64,000 nucleotides of DNA from CAZKBP01 sp964551015. Lineage in GTDB: Bacteria; Bacteroidota; Bacteroidia; Cytophagales; Microscillaceae. A program made the position numbers and the translations under genes. The DNA is taken from contig CAZKBP010000020.1 of the NCBI GenBank assembly GCA_964551015.1, positions 1 to 64,000 of the forward strand, in the 5' to 3' direction. Under the pieces are notes generated by a model. The model was not told where the DNA came from. It searched no databases and worked only from the letters and a program-made list of their open reading frames with translations. Shown here piece after piece: positions 50,745 through 59,635 of the stretch; positions within the stretch are counted from its first letter, which is position 1; every line of letters starts with the position of its first letter.

Positions 50745-51452
50745 TTAGGGTTTCAAGGTAGACATACCGCCGTCTACGCCCAGAATTTGTCCAGTCATCC
50801 AAGTGCTCTGATCGGATAACAGGTACTCGGCAACGGTCGCCACATCTTCGGTGGTTCCTACTCGTCCAATGGGATGCCTTTTATCGGCAGCATCTCTTTT
50901 ATCATCACTGCTGAGCAGTTTGCTGGCCAGAGGCGTATCAGTAAGGGAGGGTGCTATCGCATTAACCCTTACTTTGTGCATAGCCCACTCGGCGGCAAGT
51001 GATTTGGCAAGCCCTTCTACTCCTGCTTTGGAGACAGCTACCGAACTATGAAAATTCATCCCTAGCTTAACTGCGACAGTACTAAATAGTACCACACTGG
51101 CTCCTTTGGCTTTCCTAAGGTTTTTCATGCTAGCTTGCAAGACGCGAACGGCTCCCATTACATTCACTTGGAAATCATTCAAAAAATCGTCTTCACTTAA
51201 TCGCTGAAAGGGCTTTAGGTTGATCGTTCCGGGGCAATAAGCCAACCCGTGCAATACATCCGGTAAATCATTCAGAACATCTGACACGTCTTGGGTCACA
51301 TCTAACTGAATATGAGATACTCCTAGATTTTTCAGTTCGTCGGATTGGCTTCGTGAGGCTACCCACACTTGGTGTCCTGCTTTTGACAATTTGCTGGTGA
51401 TTGCTAAACCAATCCCTGAACTACCTCCTACAACTAATATATTCTTACTCAT
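50745..51452 (-). CDS. Short-chain dehydrogenase/reductase with altered catalytic motif
   Basis: In this 235-residue SDR the cofactor motif is GGSSGIG (9-15). The segment AYCPG (71-75) replaces NNAG, Asn97 (FQVNVMG) is conserved, and Ser124 (LFSTVAV) is at the catalytic serine position. The active-site lysine aligns to Lys142 (SSVAVSKAG), but four residues before it is Val138 rather than Tyr. The C-terminal GVDGGMS matches the family tail. A second SDR in the window (7217) shows the same loss. The fold and cofactor site look intact, but chemistry may differ from typical SDRs. Confidence 0.82.
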   Translation of the reverse strand: MSKNILVVGGSSGIGLAITSKLSKAGHQVWVASRSQSDELKNLGVSHIQLDVTQDVSDVLNDLPDVLHGLAYCPGTINLKPFQRLSEDDFLNDFQVNVMGAVRVLQASMKNLRKAKGASVVLFSTVAVKLGMNFHSSVAVSKAGVEGLAKSLAAEWAMHKVRVNAIAPSLTDTPLASKLLSSDDKRDAADKRHPIGRVGTTEDVATVAEYLLSDQSTWMTGQILGVDGGMSTLKP

Positions 51453-51538
51453 GATTTTGCAATTTTAATGTCTCGTTTAATATGAAAGTAAATTGCACAG
51501 CAAATTGTTTAGCTTTTCACCCGAAATATTAAACAGAA

Positions 51539-52255
51539 CTACTCGATGTATTTCAAGAATTCGCGGCGATTAGCTTCTTTCTGGAATTTCCCTCCGTAGA
51601 AGGAAGTTACGGTAGCACTGTTTACATCTTGCACTCCCCGCATTGAAACGCAGAGGTGTTTGGCGTCCATGATGACGGCTACATCTTCGGTTTCTAGTAC
51701 TTCCTGTAAGCTAGTGCCAATCTGCATGGTCAAGCGTTCTTGTACTTGAGGTCTTTTCGCGTAATACTGCACAATGCGGTTGATTTTAGAGAGCCCGATG
51801 ACTTTTCCACTGGAAATATAAGCCACGTGTGCTTTTCCGATGATAGGCACGAAGTGGTGCTCACAGTTAGAATGAAAAGTAATATCCTTTTCTACCAACA
51901 TTTCATTGTACTTGTATTTATTCTCAAACAGCGCAACCTTGGGTTTGTTGGCTGGGTTTAGGCCGCTAAAAATTTCTTGAATGTACATTTTCGCCACTCG
52001 GCGAGGCGTACCTTTTAGGCTATCATCGTTTAGGTCTAGCCCCATAATTTGCATAATTTCACGAAAATGCTCCTCAATCAATTGCATTTTGATATCATCA
52101 CTAAGGTCAAAGGCATCTTCACGGAGAGGAGTATCATAAGAAGTACCAATATGTTCGTCTCCCATATCTTCTATGGCTAAACTGTGCCCATTAACAGGTT
52201 GGCTATGGCCATTTCCATTAGGCTGGATATTCAACGAAATTTCTTTCTGTTTCAT
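51539..52255 (-). CDS. folE: GTP cyclohydrolase I FolE
   Basis: This 238-residue enzyme converts GTP to 7,8-dihydroneopterin triphosphate, the first step of folate and pterin synthesis. Zinc ligands Cys131, His134 and Cys202 (HSNCEHH; AKHLCVSMRGV) are conserved. The first 60 residues are a Gly/Asn/His-rich extension not needed for catalysis. The start overlaps the 3' end of the upstream PTPS-type gene by 38 bases, so the two are almost certainly cotranscribed and both act on the pterin product. A later start such as Met31 would remove most of the overlap. Confidence 0.93.
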   Translation of the reverse strand: MKQKEISLNIQPNGNGHSQPVNGHSLAIEDMGDEHIGTSYDTPLREDAFDLSDDIKMQLIEEHFREIMQIMGLDLNDDSLKGTPRRVAKMYIQEIFSGLNPANKPKVALFENKYKYNEMLVEKDITFHSNCEHHFVPIIGKAHVAYISSGKVIGLSKINRIVQYYAKRPQVQERLTMQIGTSLQEVLETEDVAVIMDAKHLCVSMRGVQDVNSATVTSFYGGKFQKEANRREFLKYIE

Positions 52256-52625
52256 AGAGTTTAATTTTTAAGTCAAGTTTAGAGTCTAGTTTGTCTCTGA
52301 GAAGGTTCCAAAAAACCACGGCCATATTTTCAGCGGTGGGGTTCAAATCTTTAAATTCTTGGGTATCTAGGTTCAAATTTGTCTGATCAAATTTCTGAAT
52401 AATCTGCTCTTTAATCAGATCACTCAATACCTTCATATCTATCAGGTAGCCCGTTTCGGGATCAATTTCGCCAATTACTTGCACGATCAGTTGATAATTG
52501 TGTCCGTGATAATTGGGGTTATTGCATTTCCCAAAGACTTGGGCATTGTGCTCATCGCTCCATTTTTCGTGGTGCAGACGATGAACCGCACTGAAATGTT
52601 CTTTACGGTATACGGCTATTTTCAT
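52218..52625 (-). CDS. 6-pyruvoyl-tetrahydropterin synthase / QueD family protein
   Basis: This 135-residue zinc enzyme is of the PTPS/QueD fold and acts on the FolE product. Zinc ligands are His15 (FSAVHRL), His40 and His42 (YHGHNY). The catalytic Cys34 precedes the HGH by five residues (GKCNNPNYHGH), a spacing shared with eukaryotic-type PTPS; QueD often has three between. Thus 6-pyruvoyl-tetrahydropterin formation and 6-carboxytetrahydropterin (queuosine) formation are both possible. It precedes folE, overlapping it by 38 bases. Confidence 0.88.
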   Translation of the reverse strand: MKIAVYRKEHFSAVHRLHHEKWSDEHNAQVFGKCNNPNYHGHNYQLIVQVIGEIDPETGYLIDMKVLSDLIKEQIIQKFDQTNLNLDTQEFKDLNPTAENMAVVFWNLLRDKLDSKLDLKIKLYETERNFVEYPA

Positions 52626-52990
52626 AGTTTTCCCGCACCGCAGAGTTTCAACTCCACAGGGGCTTTAGTTTAAGAATTAGATAATGTGTAATGTTAAGGC
52701 TACTCACATTTGGGTTTAACGAGGCTTAGGTCGAACCCAAAGGAGGTGTGTCTTAATTTTTAATCATAAAAAATAGAATACAAACAAGGTGGTTTCATAT
52801 TTTTGATTTCCAGTATTAGAAACAGGCTGCTTGCTTTTTTGTTTAATTTTAAATCACTAAAAATCAACAAAGCTACGTGCTTCTTGAACCCCTTGTTTGA
52901 TCCAACCTGCTAACAGTGCCAAGATGTAAATTGTTCCTGTTTTCTTTCCTCAATCACATCATTGCTATTTTGAGTGGGTAGAGATTTGAT
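52626..52990. other. Gene-free stretch between pterin and DUF2147 genes
   Basis: This is 365 bases with no ORF above background, no repeat and no recognised RNA. It should contain the promoter of the pterin operon (minus strand), but no TAnnTTTG match was found. Confidence 0.45.
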
Positions 52991-53425
52991 TTAGGAGGCG
53001 CGATACCAAGTTTGGGTGCGGTAAAATAGCCCCCAGTAGCCCCTTACTTTGAGTTTCCCCTCTTCCAGCCATATTTTACAAGTATATTCTTTGCCTTTTT
53101 CGGGGTCAAGAATTTTCCCTCCTTGCCAGGTATCTCCTTTGAGGCTTAGCCCTCTGATAATGGTCATGCCCACTACAGGTTGGTTTTTACGATCTCCGGG
53201 GCATTTTTCACAGATCGGGTTTTCGCCTTGGCTCAAATCGAGGAGTTTTTCAATTTTTCCATAGACTTTTCCGTTTTTGGCTTGGTAAACGCGCACGATA
53301 GATTTGGCTTTGCCAGTTTCGTCGTCAATGGTTTTCCAACGCCCTAATACTTCTTGGGCTGAAACGGCTGCGAAATTTAATATAATTAGACACGAGATAA
53401 GCGAAACGCTACGAATATTCATCAT
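52991..53425 (-). CDS. DUF2147 exported protein
   Basis: This 144-residue protein has a signal peptide (residues 1-23, ending VSAQ). The mature part matches DUF2147: VLGRWKTIDDETGKAKSIVRVY and YGKIEKLL near the start, then CEKCPGDRKNQPVVGMTII, and the C-terminal KLKVRGYWGLFYRTQTWYR. The family forms a small beta-barrel-like fold of unknown function, often in the periplasm. The paired cysteines (CEKC) are common in it. Monocistronic. Confidence 0.88.
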   Translation of the reverse strand: MMNIRSVSLISCLIILNFAAVSAQEVLGRWKTIDDETGKAKSIVRVYQAKNGKVYGKIEKLLDLSQGENPICEKCPGDRKNQPVVGMTIIRGLSLKGDTWQGGKILDPEKGKEYTCKIWLEEGKLKVRGYWGLFYRTQTWYRAS

Positions 53426-53556
53426 GATAAATTAAAAATTTAAGGTTGAGTGCTTTTACCTTGGAAATTTAATGATTTTTGTGGCTCTAAAAATTTAATT
53501 GCAGATTTGTTCCCAAAAAAAATCAATTTTTGATCGATTGAGATGCAAAAGTTTAG

Positions 53557-53564
53557 TATTTTTG
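53557..53564 (+). promoter_or_regulatory. -7 box of the SpoIIAA-like gene
   Basis: TATTTTTG fully matches TAnnTTTG, with transcription expected near 53571, about 85 bases before the start codon. Confidence 0.45.
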
Positions 53565-53569
53565 CATTA

Positions 53570-53584
53570 TCTTACAATGTAAGA
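53570..53584. promoter_or_regulatory. Palindromic operator-like site at the predicted transcription start
   Basis: TCTTAC-AAT-GTAAGA is a perfect 6-bp inverted repeat with a 3-base centre, beginning about 5 bases after the -7 box. Its size and place fit the binding site of a dimeric repressor. Confidence 0.4.
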
Positions 53585-53654
53585 AATGTCGTTTTTCGAA
53601 ACTATGGACAGCAATTAATGTTTTGTTAAGGGACACCAAAAGACACCAAAAAAT

Positions 53655-54089
53655 ATGGTAATTCTAGAAGAAAGGTACGTTCGGGTCAGTTATGATTCAC
53701 GTACAAATACAATCGAGACAATCTGGAAGGATTTTGCCACAAGTGATGAATATCGCAGAACCATCAATTTAGTCTGCAAAACGATTCTCAAAAACCGCCC
53801 CAGACACTGGGTAATGGACTACCGACACGCAGGGGTAGTCGCGGTCAAAGATCAGGAATGGTTCTACAATAGCATTCTACCCAAAATCGCCAGAGCAGGT
53901 CTGAAAACTGCTCCTGCTATCGCCTCTGAGGATATTTTTAGCCGTATTTATTCGGACGAATCTCATAAGAGAATGAAAAAGGTCGGTATCGCCGCCGAAT
54001 ATTTTTCAGATCGTCAGGCCATAGACGAATGGTTACTCACTGGTCATCTGGGAAATGAGCATCCACGCGCAGCCAAATTCAAGGACTGA
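53655..54089 (+). CDS. SpoIIAA/STAS-like small protein
   Basis: This 144-residue cytoplasmic protein resembles the Bacteroidota SpoIIAA-like (STAS/SEC14-type) group: an N-terminal strand YVRVSYDSRTNTIETIWKDF, a helix with EYRRTINL, WVMDYRHAGVV, then QEWFYNSILPKIARAGLKTAPAI. The last 40 residues end in an acidic/aromatic helix (AIDEWLL). No kinase or anti-sigma partner is adjacent. A small regulatory role is plausible; no specific function is known. It converges on the FRG gene with an 11-base gap. Confidence 0.72.
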   Translation: MVILEERYVRVSYDSRTNTIETIWKDFATSDEYRRTINLVCKTILKNRPRHWVMDYRHAGVVAVKDQEWFYNSILPKIARAGLKTAPAIASEDIFSRIYSDESHKRMKKVGIAAEYFSDRQAIDEWLLTGHLGNEHPRAAKFKD

Positions 54090-54100
54090 CGAGGCTTGGG

Positions 54101-54904
54101 TTAGAAGGGTAAATCCTTGGGGCTATAGTGTCTTTTAAGCCATACACTCAATCCCTCTAATCCCGGGAAGAGAACCCTTTCGTTAATATTTGCTTGATCT
54201 AGCTTGTCCCGAACTTCCCATTTGAGGGCAGCCGGTATGATAATGCGAAAATAAATATCTGCGTGATTTTCTAACCATTCATCTAATAAGGCATCCGCTT
54301 TTGAAATGGCGGAGAAAAGCGCAAATTGGTTCACAATTCGATCGTCAAAGGAGGGTGGCTCGAAAAAAATTACATAAGTATCCTCTTGTAGGTTATCGAA
54401 TTCTTTCCAGGAGCGACAAACTTGGTTGAGCAACTCAGTAGTAAATTTATTAGAGCCTTCTTCTAAGAGAATGGCTTTCAACTGTCCAGGAAGATAATTG
54501 ACTACTTTCTCATGGTTAACTGCCCAAATTGCACCATCTACATCGTACTTGCTCAGTTCGGAGGTAGCAAAGTGCAAAGCCACGTAGGGAGAATAAGTCC
54601 AGTCTAATAAGCGAGTTGGTAGTCCAAAGTGTTGCCCCACCGCAATGGTATCCCAAAAAGAATCAATACTACCCAAATTTGTGAGTCGCTTCGAGTATTT
54701 ATCAAAATTACGAATCAAATGCTTCTCTACTTCTACATAGTTGCCCCCTAAGCGCATTAAGCTGGTTTTCAATTCATAAGCGACATCCCCTACCCCTCTG
54801 TACACATAAGGTGAGCGATAGCGCCTCAAAGATTCGTGGTAAGAGTCCTTGAAGAGTGCTTCTTGGAGTTCAGACCAATTATTGATGAGAATATCATTTT
54901 TCAT
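54101..54904 (-). CDS. FRG-domain protein
   Basis: This 267-residue protein matches the FRG domain. The core reads YVYRGVGDVAYELKTSLMR (33-51) followed by the signature QHFGLPTRLLDWTYSPYVAL (91-110). FRG proteins are widespread, sometimes in mobile or defence-like settings, and their function is unsettled. No neighbouring restriction, toxin or phage gene was seen, so no defence role is claimed from context alone. A long C-terminal region (about 130-267) has no recognised motif. Confidence 0.85.
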   Translation of the reverse strand: MKNDILINNWSELQEALFKDSYHESLRRYRSPYVYRGVGDVAYELKTSLMRLGGNYVEVEKHLIRNFDKYSKRLTNLGSIDSFWDTIAVGQHFGLPTRLLDWTYSPYVALHFATSELSKYDVDGAIWAVNHEKVVNYLPGQLKAILLEEGSNKFTTELLNQVCRSWKEFDNLQEDTYVIFFEPPSFDDRIVNQFALFSAISKADALLDEWLENHADIYFRIIIPAALKWEVRDKLDQANINERVLFPGLEGLSVWLKRHYSPKDLPF

Positions 54905-55067
54905 AAGATATTCGAGGTTAAGTTATCTACTTTATTTGTTCACCATAGCACTTTATAGCTCCTTAGTCTAGCAAAACTAAGCAATCTCCCTAGGAACGCG
55001 GAACCTTCTTGGAGAATTCTCTCCCCAGTATCTTGAATAGTTCCCTGATAAACTTTAATGCTAAAAT

Positions 55068-55098
55068 TTTAAACTATAGATAATCTTTTGTATTTTTG
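55068..55098 (+). promoter_or_regulatory. Promoter of ftsK
   Basis: -33 TTTA (55068-55071), 19-base spacer, -7 TATTTTTG (55091-55098). One mismatch to the -33 consensus and none to the conserved -7 bases; the leader is about 14 bases. Confidence 0.5.
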
Positions 55099-55118
55099 GA
55101 TACTAAATCAAAAGCTTT

Positions 55119-57878
55119 ATGGCGAAAACTGTATATAAAGAAAACACTTATAGAAACCACAAGAAAAATGAGCAATCCGTCAGCGAGCGCGTAGGGAAAG
55201 TTCTCTGGCAAGATCAACGATTTCAATTCGTATTAGGGATTTTTTTATTGATTGTTTCTTTTGCTTTGTTAGTTGCTTTCTTGTCCTATTTTTTCACAGG
55301 AAAGGCAGACCAAAGCGTGGTGGAAGCCATTCTCAGTACCAGCCTTGAAAGCAGTGGAGCCGAAGTCCAAAACTGGCTAGGATTGAGTGGCGCCGTGCTG
55401 GCTCACGTATTGATTTTCAAGTGGTTTGGGATTTCCTCATTCGTATTAGTTCCCCTTACTTTTTTGCTGGGCTGGCGTTTAGCCTTCAAAACCGAGCTAT
55501 TTCCCATTCAACACGGTTTACAGCTTTCGGCTTTTGTTATTTTTTGGGTTAGCTTGTTATTTGGAGTGCTCTTTGAGCGAAGCGAACACGTTGGTTTTTG
55601 GGCGGGCGGCTTGGGTTATTATTCGGCTCATTTCCTCTCCAGTCTATTTGGTATTTTTACGATTCCATTGGTTCTCTTTGCTTTGGGGGTTTTTATTATT
55701 TACTTCTTTCAGGTTTCTACGACCATTTCCACAGAAAATCCCGTGATTTCTTCTATTTTTAATGGCCTCAAGGATGCACAAGATCGATTTGGAGGAATCA
55801 AATTCAAGGAAAAGGAAACCGCAAGTGCTTCGTCCTCTGCCAAAACCCACAAAACCAAAGTTTCTAATCCCTCTAAAAAATCTACTTCAGTTAGGGATGA
55901 TTTTTCTAAGGACATTGTCTTAGAAATTAATGATGATCCTTTCTTTGATGAAGACGAAGAGATGACCGATAAAGCACGTGCCTTCAAAACTCAACCTCCT
56001 AAGGGAAAAACCAAGAGCACGGCTGGCAAACCGAAGAAAGAAAGGGATTTAAGCAAATTAGAGTTAGAAATTGACCCTTCCACCCCACTCGAGGAGTCAA
56101 AATCAGCAGAAGCACAGAAAAACGCCTCCTTGTCCAACACCTCAGAACCTTCTGAGCAAAAGACGAGTAAGCAAGCCGAAATAGATTTCGAGCTAGAACA
56201 AAAACTGGCCAGTGACCTTCCTGATAGTGAGGGTGCTACGAGCCAATCCAAAGGTACAGAACAACCGCTTTTTACGACCAATCCTTCCAGTAATCCAGGA
56301 GGAGAATTTATTGATCCAGCCACCGAAAGCGTCGTGGGAGAAGGCACTCTCAAGCCTCCTTCCGACCCAGGACTCTTTGATCCGACCCAAGAACTAAGTC
56401 GCTACGTGCGTCCTAACCCTGAGCTATTGGATGAAGCTCCCAGTAGCAAAAGACAAGTATCTAACGAAGAGCTAGAAGCAAATAAAGATAAAATTGTAGA
56501 AACCCTGAGCAACTACGGGATTGGTATCTCCCAAATTAAAGCTACGATCGGACCCACGGTTACACTCTACGAAATCATTCCCGAGGCAGGCGTGCGCATT
56601 TCTAAAATTAAAAATCTAGAAGATGATATTGCTTTGAGTTTAGCGGCGCTGGGCATTCGGATCATTGCCCCCATTCCTGGTAAAGGAACCATTGGAATTG
56701 AAGTGCCCAACAAAAAGCGGGAGTTTGTCTCCATGCGCTCCGTACTAGAATCGGATCGCTTTCAAAAAACAGACAAAACCCTACCACTTATTTTAGGAAA
56801 ATCAGTCAACAACGAGGTGGTAATTGCTGATTTAGCCAAAATGCCTCACTTGCTAATCGCCGGAGCCACCGGACAAGGTAAATCAGTGGGTTTGAATGTG
56901 TTCTTGACTTCTCTGATTTACAAGAAACACCCTGCGGAGCTTAAATTCGTGCTGATTGACCCCAAAAAGGTAGAATTGACGCTCTTTAACAAAATAGAAA
57001 AGCACTTCTTAGCCAAGCTTCCTGATGAAGAGGAGCCCATTATCACCGATACGAATGAAGTGATTAATACCCTCAATTCACTCTGCCGCGAGATGGATAA
57101 TCGCTACAATATGCTCAAAGAAGCCGCTTGCCGGAATATCAAAGAGTATAATAAGAAGTTTTTAAACAGAAAATTAAATCCAAAAAGAGGACATAAATTC
57201 CTCCCTTATATTATCCTAGTCATTGACGAGTTGGCTGACCTGATGATGGTGGCGGGCAAAGAAGTCGAGCAACCCATTGCTCGCTTAGCACAATTAGCGC
57301 GTGCCATTGGTATTCACTTGATCGTGGCTACCCAAAGACCTTCTGTCAATGTGATTACGGGTATTATCAAAGCCAATTTCCCCGCTCGCCTCTCCTTCAA
57401 AGTTACCTCTAAGGTAGACTCTCGTACCATTTTAGACGCAGGTGGTGCGGAGCAATTAGTGGGGATGGGAGATTTGCTTTTCTCGATGGGCTCGGAGATG
57501 ATCCGTTTGCAAGGGCCTTTCGTAGATACTCACGAAGTAGAAAGAGTTTGCGATTATATCAATGTACAGCCTTCTTTTCCCCAAGCCTACGAGCTACCTG
57601 AAATTGAGACGAGTTCGGGAGGCGGTATAGACGGAGATGACGAATTTGAGAGAGACGCTCTCTTTGAAGAAGCCGCGCGGATCATCGTGATGCATCAGCA
57701 AGGAAGTACCTCCCTTCTTCAGCGAAGACTCAAACTCGGCTACAATCGCGCCGGAAGATTGATCGATCAGTTGGAGAAAGTAGGAATCGTGGGGCCATTC
57801 GAGGGAAGTAAAGCCCGAGAAGTGCTGATTCCAGATGAGTATTCGCTGGAAAGATTACTGACTAGTTTGGATAAATAA
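55119..57878 (+). CDS. ftsK: DNA translocase FtsK/SpoIIIE
   Basis: This 919-residue protein moves chromosomal DNA at the division septum. Four membrane helices span about 30-210 and are followed by a long, charged low-complexity linker (about 230-440). The motor has a beta domain (NYGIGISQIKATIGPTVTLY) and Walker A GATGQGKS (about 582-589). It also has Walker B LVIDELADLM and the conserved ATQRPSVNVITG and PARLSFKV segments. The C-terminal gamma winged helix (STSLLQRRLKLGYNRAGRLI) recognises chromosome-orienting sequences. All parts are intact. A DinB-like gene follows after 16 bases. Confidence 0.95.
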   Translation: MAKTVYKENTYRNHKKNEQSVSERVGKVLWQDQRFQFVLGIFLLIVSFALLVAFLSYFFTGKADQSVVEAILSTSLESSGAEVQNWLGLSGAVLAHVLIFKWFGISSFVLVPLTFLLGWRLAFKTELFPIQHGLQLSAFVIFWVSLLFGVLFERSEHVGFWAGGLGYYSAHFLSSLFGIFTIPLVLFALGVFIIYFFQVSTTISTENPVISSIFNGLKDAQDRFGGIKFKEKETASASSSAKTHKTKVSNPSKKSTSVRDDFSKDIVLEINDDPFFDEDEEMTDKARAFKTQPPKGKTKSTAGKPKKERDLSKLELEIDPSTPLEESKSAEAQKNASLSNTSEPSEQKTSKQAEIDFELEQKLASDLPDSEGATSQSKGTEQPLFTTNPSSNPGGEFIDPATESVVGEGTLKPPSDPGLFDPTQELSRYVRPNPELLDEAPSSKRQVSNEELEANKDKIVETLSNYGIGISQIKATIGPTVTLYEIIPEAGVRISKIKNLEDDIALSLAALGIRIIAPIPGKGTIGIEVPNKKREFVSMRSVLESDRFQKTDKTLPLILGKSVNNEVVIADLAKMPHLLIAGATGQGKSVGLNVFLTSLIYKKHPAELKFVLIDPKKVELTLFNKIEKHFLAKLPDEEEPIITDTNEVINTLNSLCREMDNRYNMLKEAACRNIKEYNKKFLNRKLNPKRGHKFLPYIILVIDELADLMMVAGKEVEQPIARLAQLARAIGIHLIVATQRPSVNVITGIIKANFPARLSFKVTSKVDSRTILDAGGAEQLVGMGDLLFSMGSEMIRLQGPFVDTHEVERVCDYINVQPSFPQAYELPEIETSSGGGIDGDDEFERDALFEEAARIIVMHQQGSTSLLQRRLKLGYNRAGRLIDQLEKVGIVGPFEGSKAREVLIPDEYSLERLLTSLDK

Positions 57879-57894
57879 CTTATACCCTCTTACT

Positions 57895-58470
57895 ATGCAT
57901 CAGAATTATTTAGAAAGTATACACAAGCAGTTCCAATTTGCTAAATCCTTGGGAGATAAAACCTTCACGCAACTGCCTGATGAAGGACTTTTCTGGCAAA
58001 ACCATCCAGAAAACAATAGCATTGCTGTAATCGTCAAGCACTTATGGGGAAATATGCTTTCTCGCTGGACAGATTTCCTGAGTTCAGATGGTGAGAAAGA
58101 ATGGAGAGATCGCGACGCTGAATTTGAAGCAGATATTCAAAACCGAGAAGAATTGATCGAGAAGTGGGAAGCGGGTTGGGCGTGCTTATTTCAGGCTTTA
58201 GATAGTTTAAATCCCGAAGATTTGACCAAGATTATTTACATCCGTAACATTGGTCATACCGTGGTGGAAGCCATTAATCGGCAATTAGCACACTATTCCT
58301 ACCATACAGGGCAAATTGTGATGCTAGGCAAAATGTTTCGTGGGCAGGATTGGCAAAGCCTAAGTGTGGCCAAAGGAGCATCCAAGCAATATAACGCATC
58401 AAAATTTAGCCAGCCCAAGCACCGAGGGCATTTTACTGACGAATACCTACCCAAAAATAAAGAGTCATAA
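57895..58470 (+). CDS. DinB-superfamily (DUF1572) protein
   Basis: This 191-residue four-helix protein has the DinB three-histidine metal site: His49 (IVKHLWGN), His133 and His137 (QLAHYSYHTGQI). The DUF1572 branch is common in Bacteroidota. Some DinB relatives are thiol S-transferases using bacillithiol or mycothiol, but the substrate here is unknown. It lies 16 bases after ftsK and is probably cotranscribed with it; the aldolase-type gene starts 28 bases later. Confidence 0.85.
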   Translation: MHQNYLESIHKQFQFAKSLGDKTFTQLPDEGLFWQNHPENNSIAVIVKHLWGNMLSRWTDFLSSDGEKEWRDRDAEFEADIQNREELIEKWEAGWACLFQALDSLNPEDLTKIIYIRNIGHTVVEAINRQLAHYSYHTGQIVMLGKMFRGQDWQSLSVAKGASKQYNASKFSQPKHRGHFTDEYLPKNKES

Positions 58471-58498
58471 GCTTTTCATCCCAAACGCTTCATCAAAA

Positions 58499-59611
58499 AT
58501 GCATTGGTACCAAATTGCCGAAGAAGCACAGATTGATTCACCTTCTCTGCTTTTTTATAAGGATAGAATCGCCACTAATATTCAAAAAATGATCGCTCGG
58601 GTGAGCAGTCCGGCACAACTCATTCCTCACGTTAAAACTAATAAAAGCCCTCAGGTCGTAAAAATGATGCTAGATGCGGGCACTCAACGCTTCAAATGCG
58701 CTACCATCGCGGAGGCAGAAATGGTGGCGATGGTCGGGGGAACATATATTCTCATCGCGCATCAGCTAGTAGGTCCCAAGCTAGAACGCTTATGGAAATT
58801 ACGCCAAAAATATCCTCAGGTAGCATTTGGCTCTCTGATAGACAGTTATGAGGCGGCAGATCAGCATCAAAGTTTTTTTGAGAATAAAAAAGAAGAAGCA
58901 CACGTTTTCCTAGATATTGACAACGGAATGCATCGTTCTGGTTATGCCTTAGAAAATGACGTGTTTTCTCTGTATCGTTATATAGAGGAGCAGTCCCATC
59001 TTCGGTTGGGAGGTCTGCATGTTTACGACGGACATCATCGCCACGCTGATTTTCAAGAAAGAAAAAAAAACATCGAGCAAGATTTTAGTGGCGTCAGGAG
59101 CTTACTCGAGCAAATTCAGCAACATCAGCTAAACGAACCCATCTTAGTCGTAGGAGGCACCCCAAGTTTTAGTAGCCACGCCCATCAAGAAAAAGTGTAC
59201 TGCAGTCCGGGTACGAGTGTGCTCTGGGACTGGGGCTATGGAGATCGCTTGCAGGAACAAGACTATGACTATGCGGCTTTGGTCTTAACACGGGTAATCT
59301 CTAAGCCAAGGCTAGGAATTGTTACTCTTGATTTAGGTCATAAAGCCATTGCCGCTGAGAATCCGATGGAGCAACGCATCCGCTTTCTCAACCTCTCTGA
59401 TTATGAACTCGTGAGTCAAAGTGAAGAGCATGGCGTTTTACAGGTGAGTGAAGCAACTTGGAAGCAAATCAAGCTAGGGCAGGTTTTGTATGGTGTTCCT
59501 TTCCACGTTTGCCCCACGGTAAATCTCTACGACGAAGCCATCGTGGTTGCCTCACATCAGTGGATAGATACTTGGCCGATTTTAGGTAGGAAAAGGCGCA
59601 TTACGGTTTAA
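58499..59611 (+). CDS. D-threonine aldolase / D-serine dehydratase-type PLP enzyme
   Basis: The product is 370 residues from the ATG at 58499; an in-frame ATG at 58364 lies inside the preceding gene. It is a fold-type III (alanine-racemase-like) PLP enzyme. PLP lysine is Lys46 (PHVKTNKSP). The C-terminal metal site His336-x-Cys338 (FHVCPTVNL) matches the D-serine dehydratase/D-threonine aldolase group. These enzymes split D-threonine to glycine and acetaldehyde, or dehydrate D-serine; which applies cannot be decided here. It is the third gene of a likely ftsK-DinB-aldolase unit. Confidence 0.86.
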   Translation: MHWYQIAEEAQIDSPSLLFYKDRIATNIQKMIARVSSPAQLIPHVKTNKSPQVVKMMLDAGTQRFKCATIAEAEMVAMVGGTYILIAHQLVGPKLERLWKLRQKYPQVAFGSLIDSYEAADQHQSFFENKKEEAHVFLDIDNGMHRSGYALENDVFSLYRYIEEQSHLRLGGLHVYDGHHRHADFQERKKNIEQDFSGVRSLLEQIQQHQLNEPILVVGGTPSFSSHAHQEKVYCSPGTSVLWDWGYGDRLQEQDYDYAALVLTRVISKPRLGIVTLDLGHKAIAAENPMEQRIRFLNLSDYELVSQSEEHGVLQVSEATWKQIKLGQVLYGVPFHVCPTVNLYDEAIVVASHQWIDTWPILGRKRRITV

Positions 59612-59635
59612 CCTCCTTCCTTTTTCTGCTTTCCT

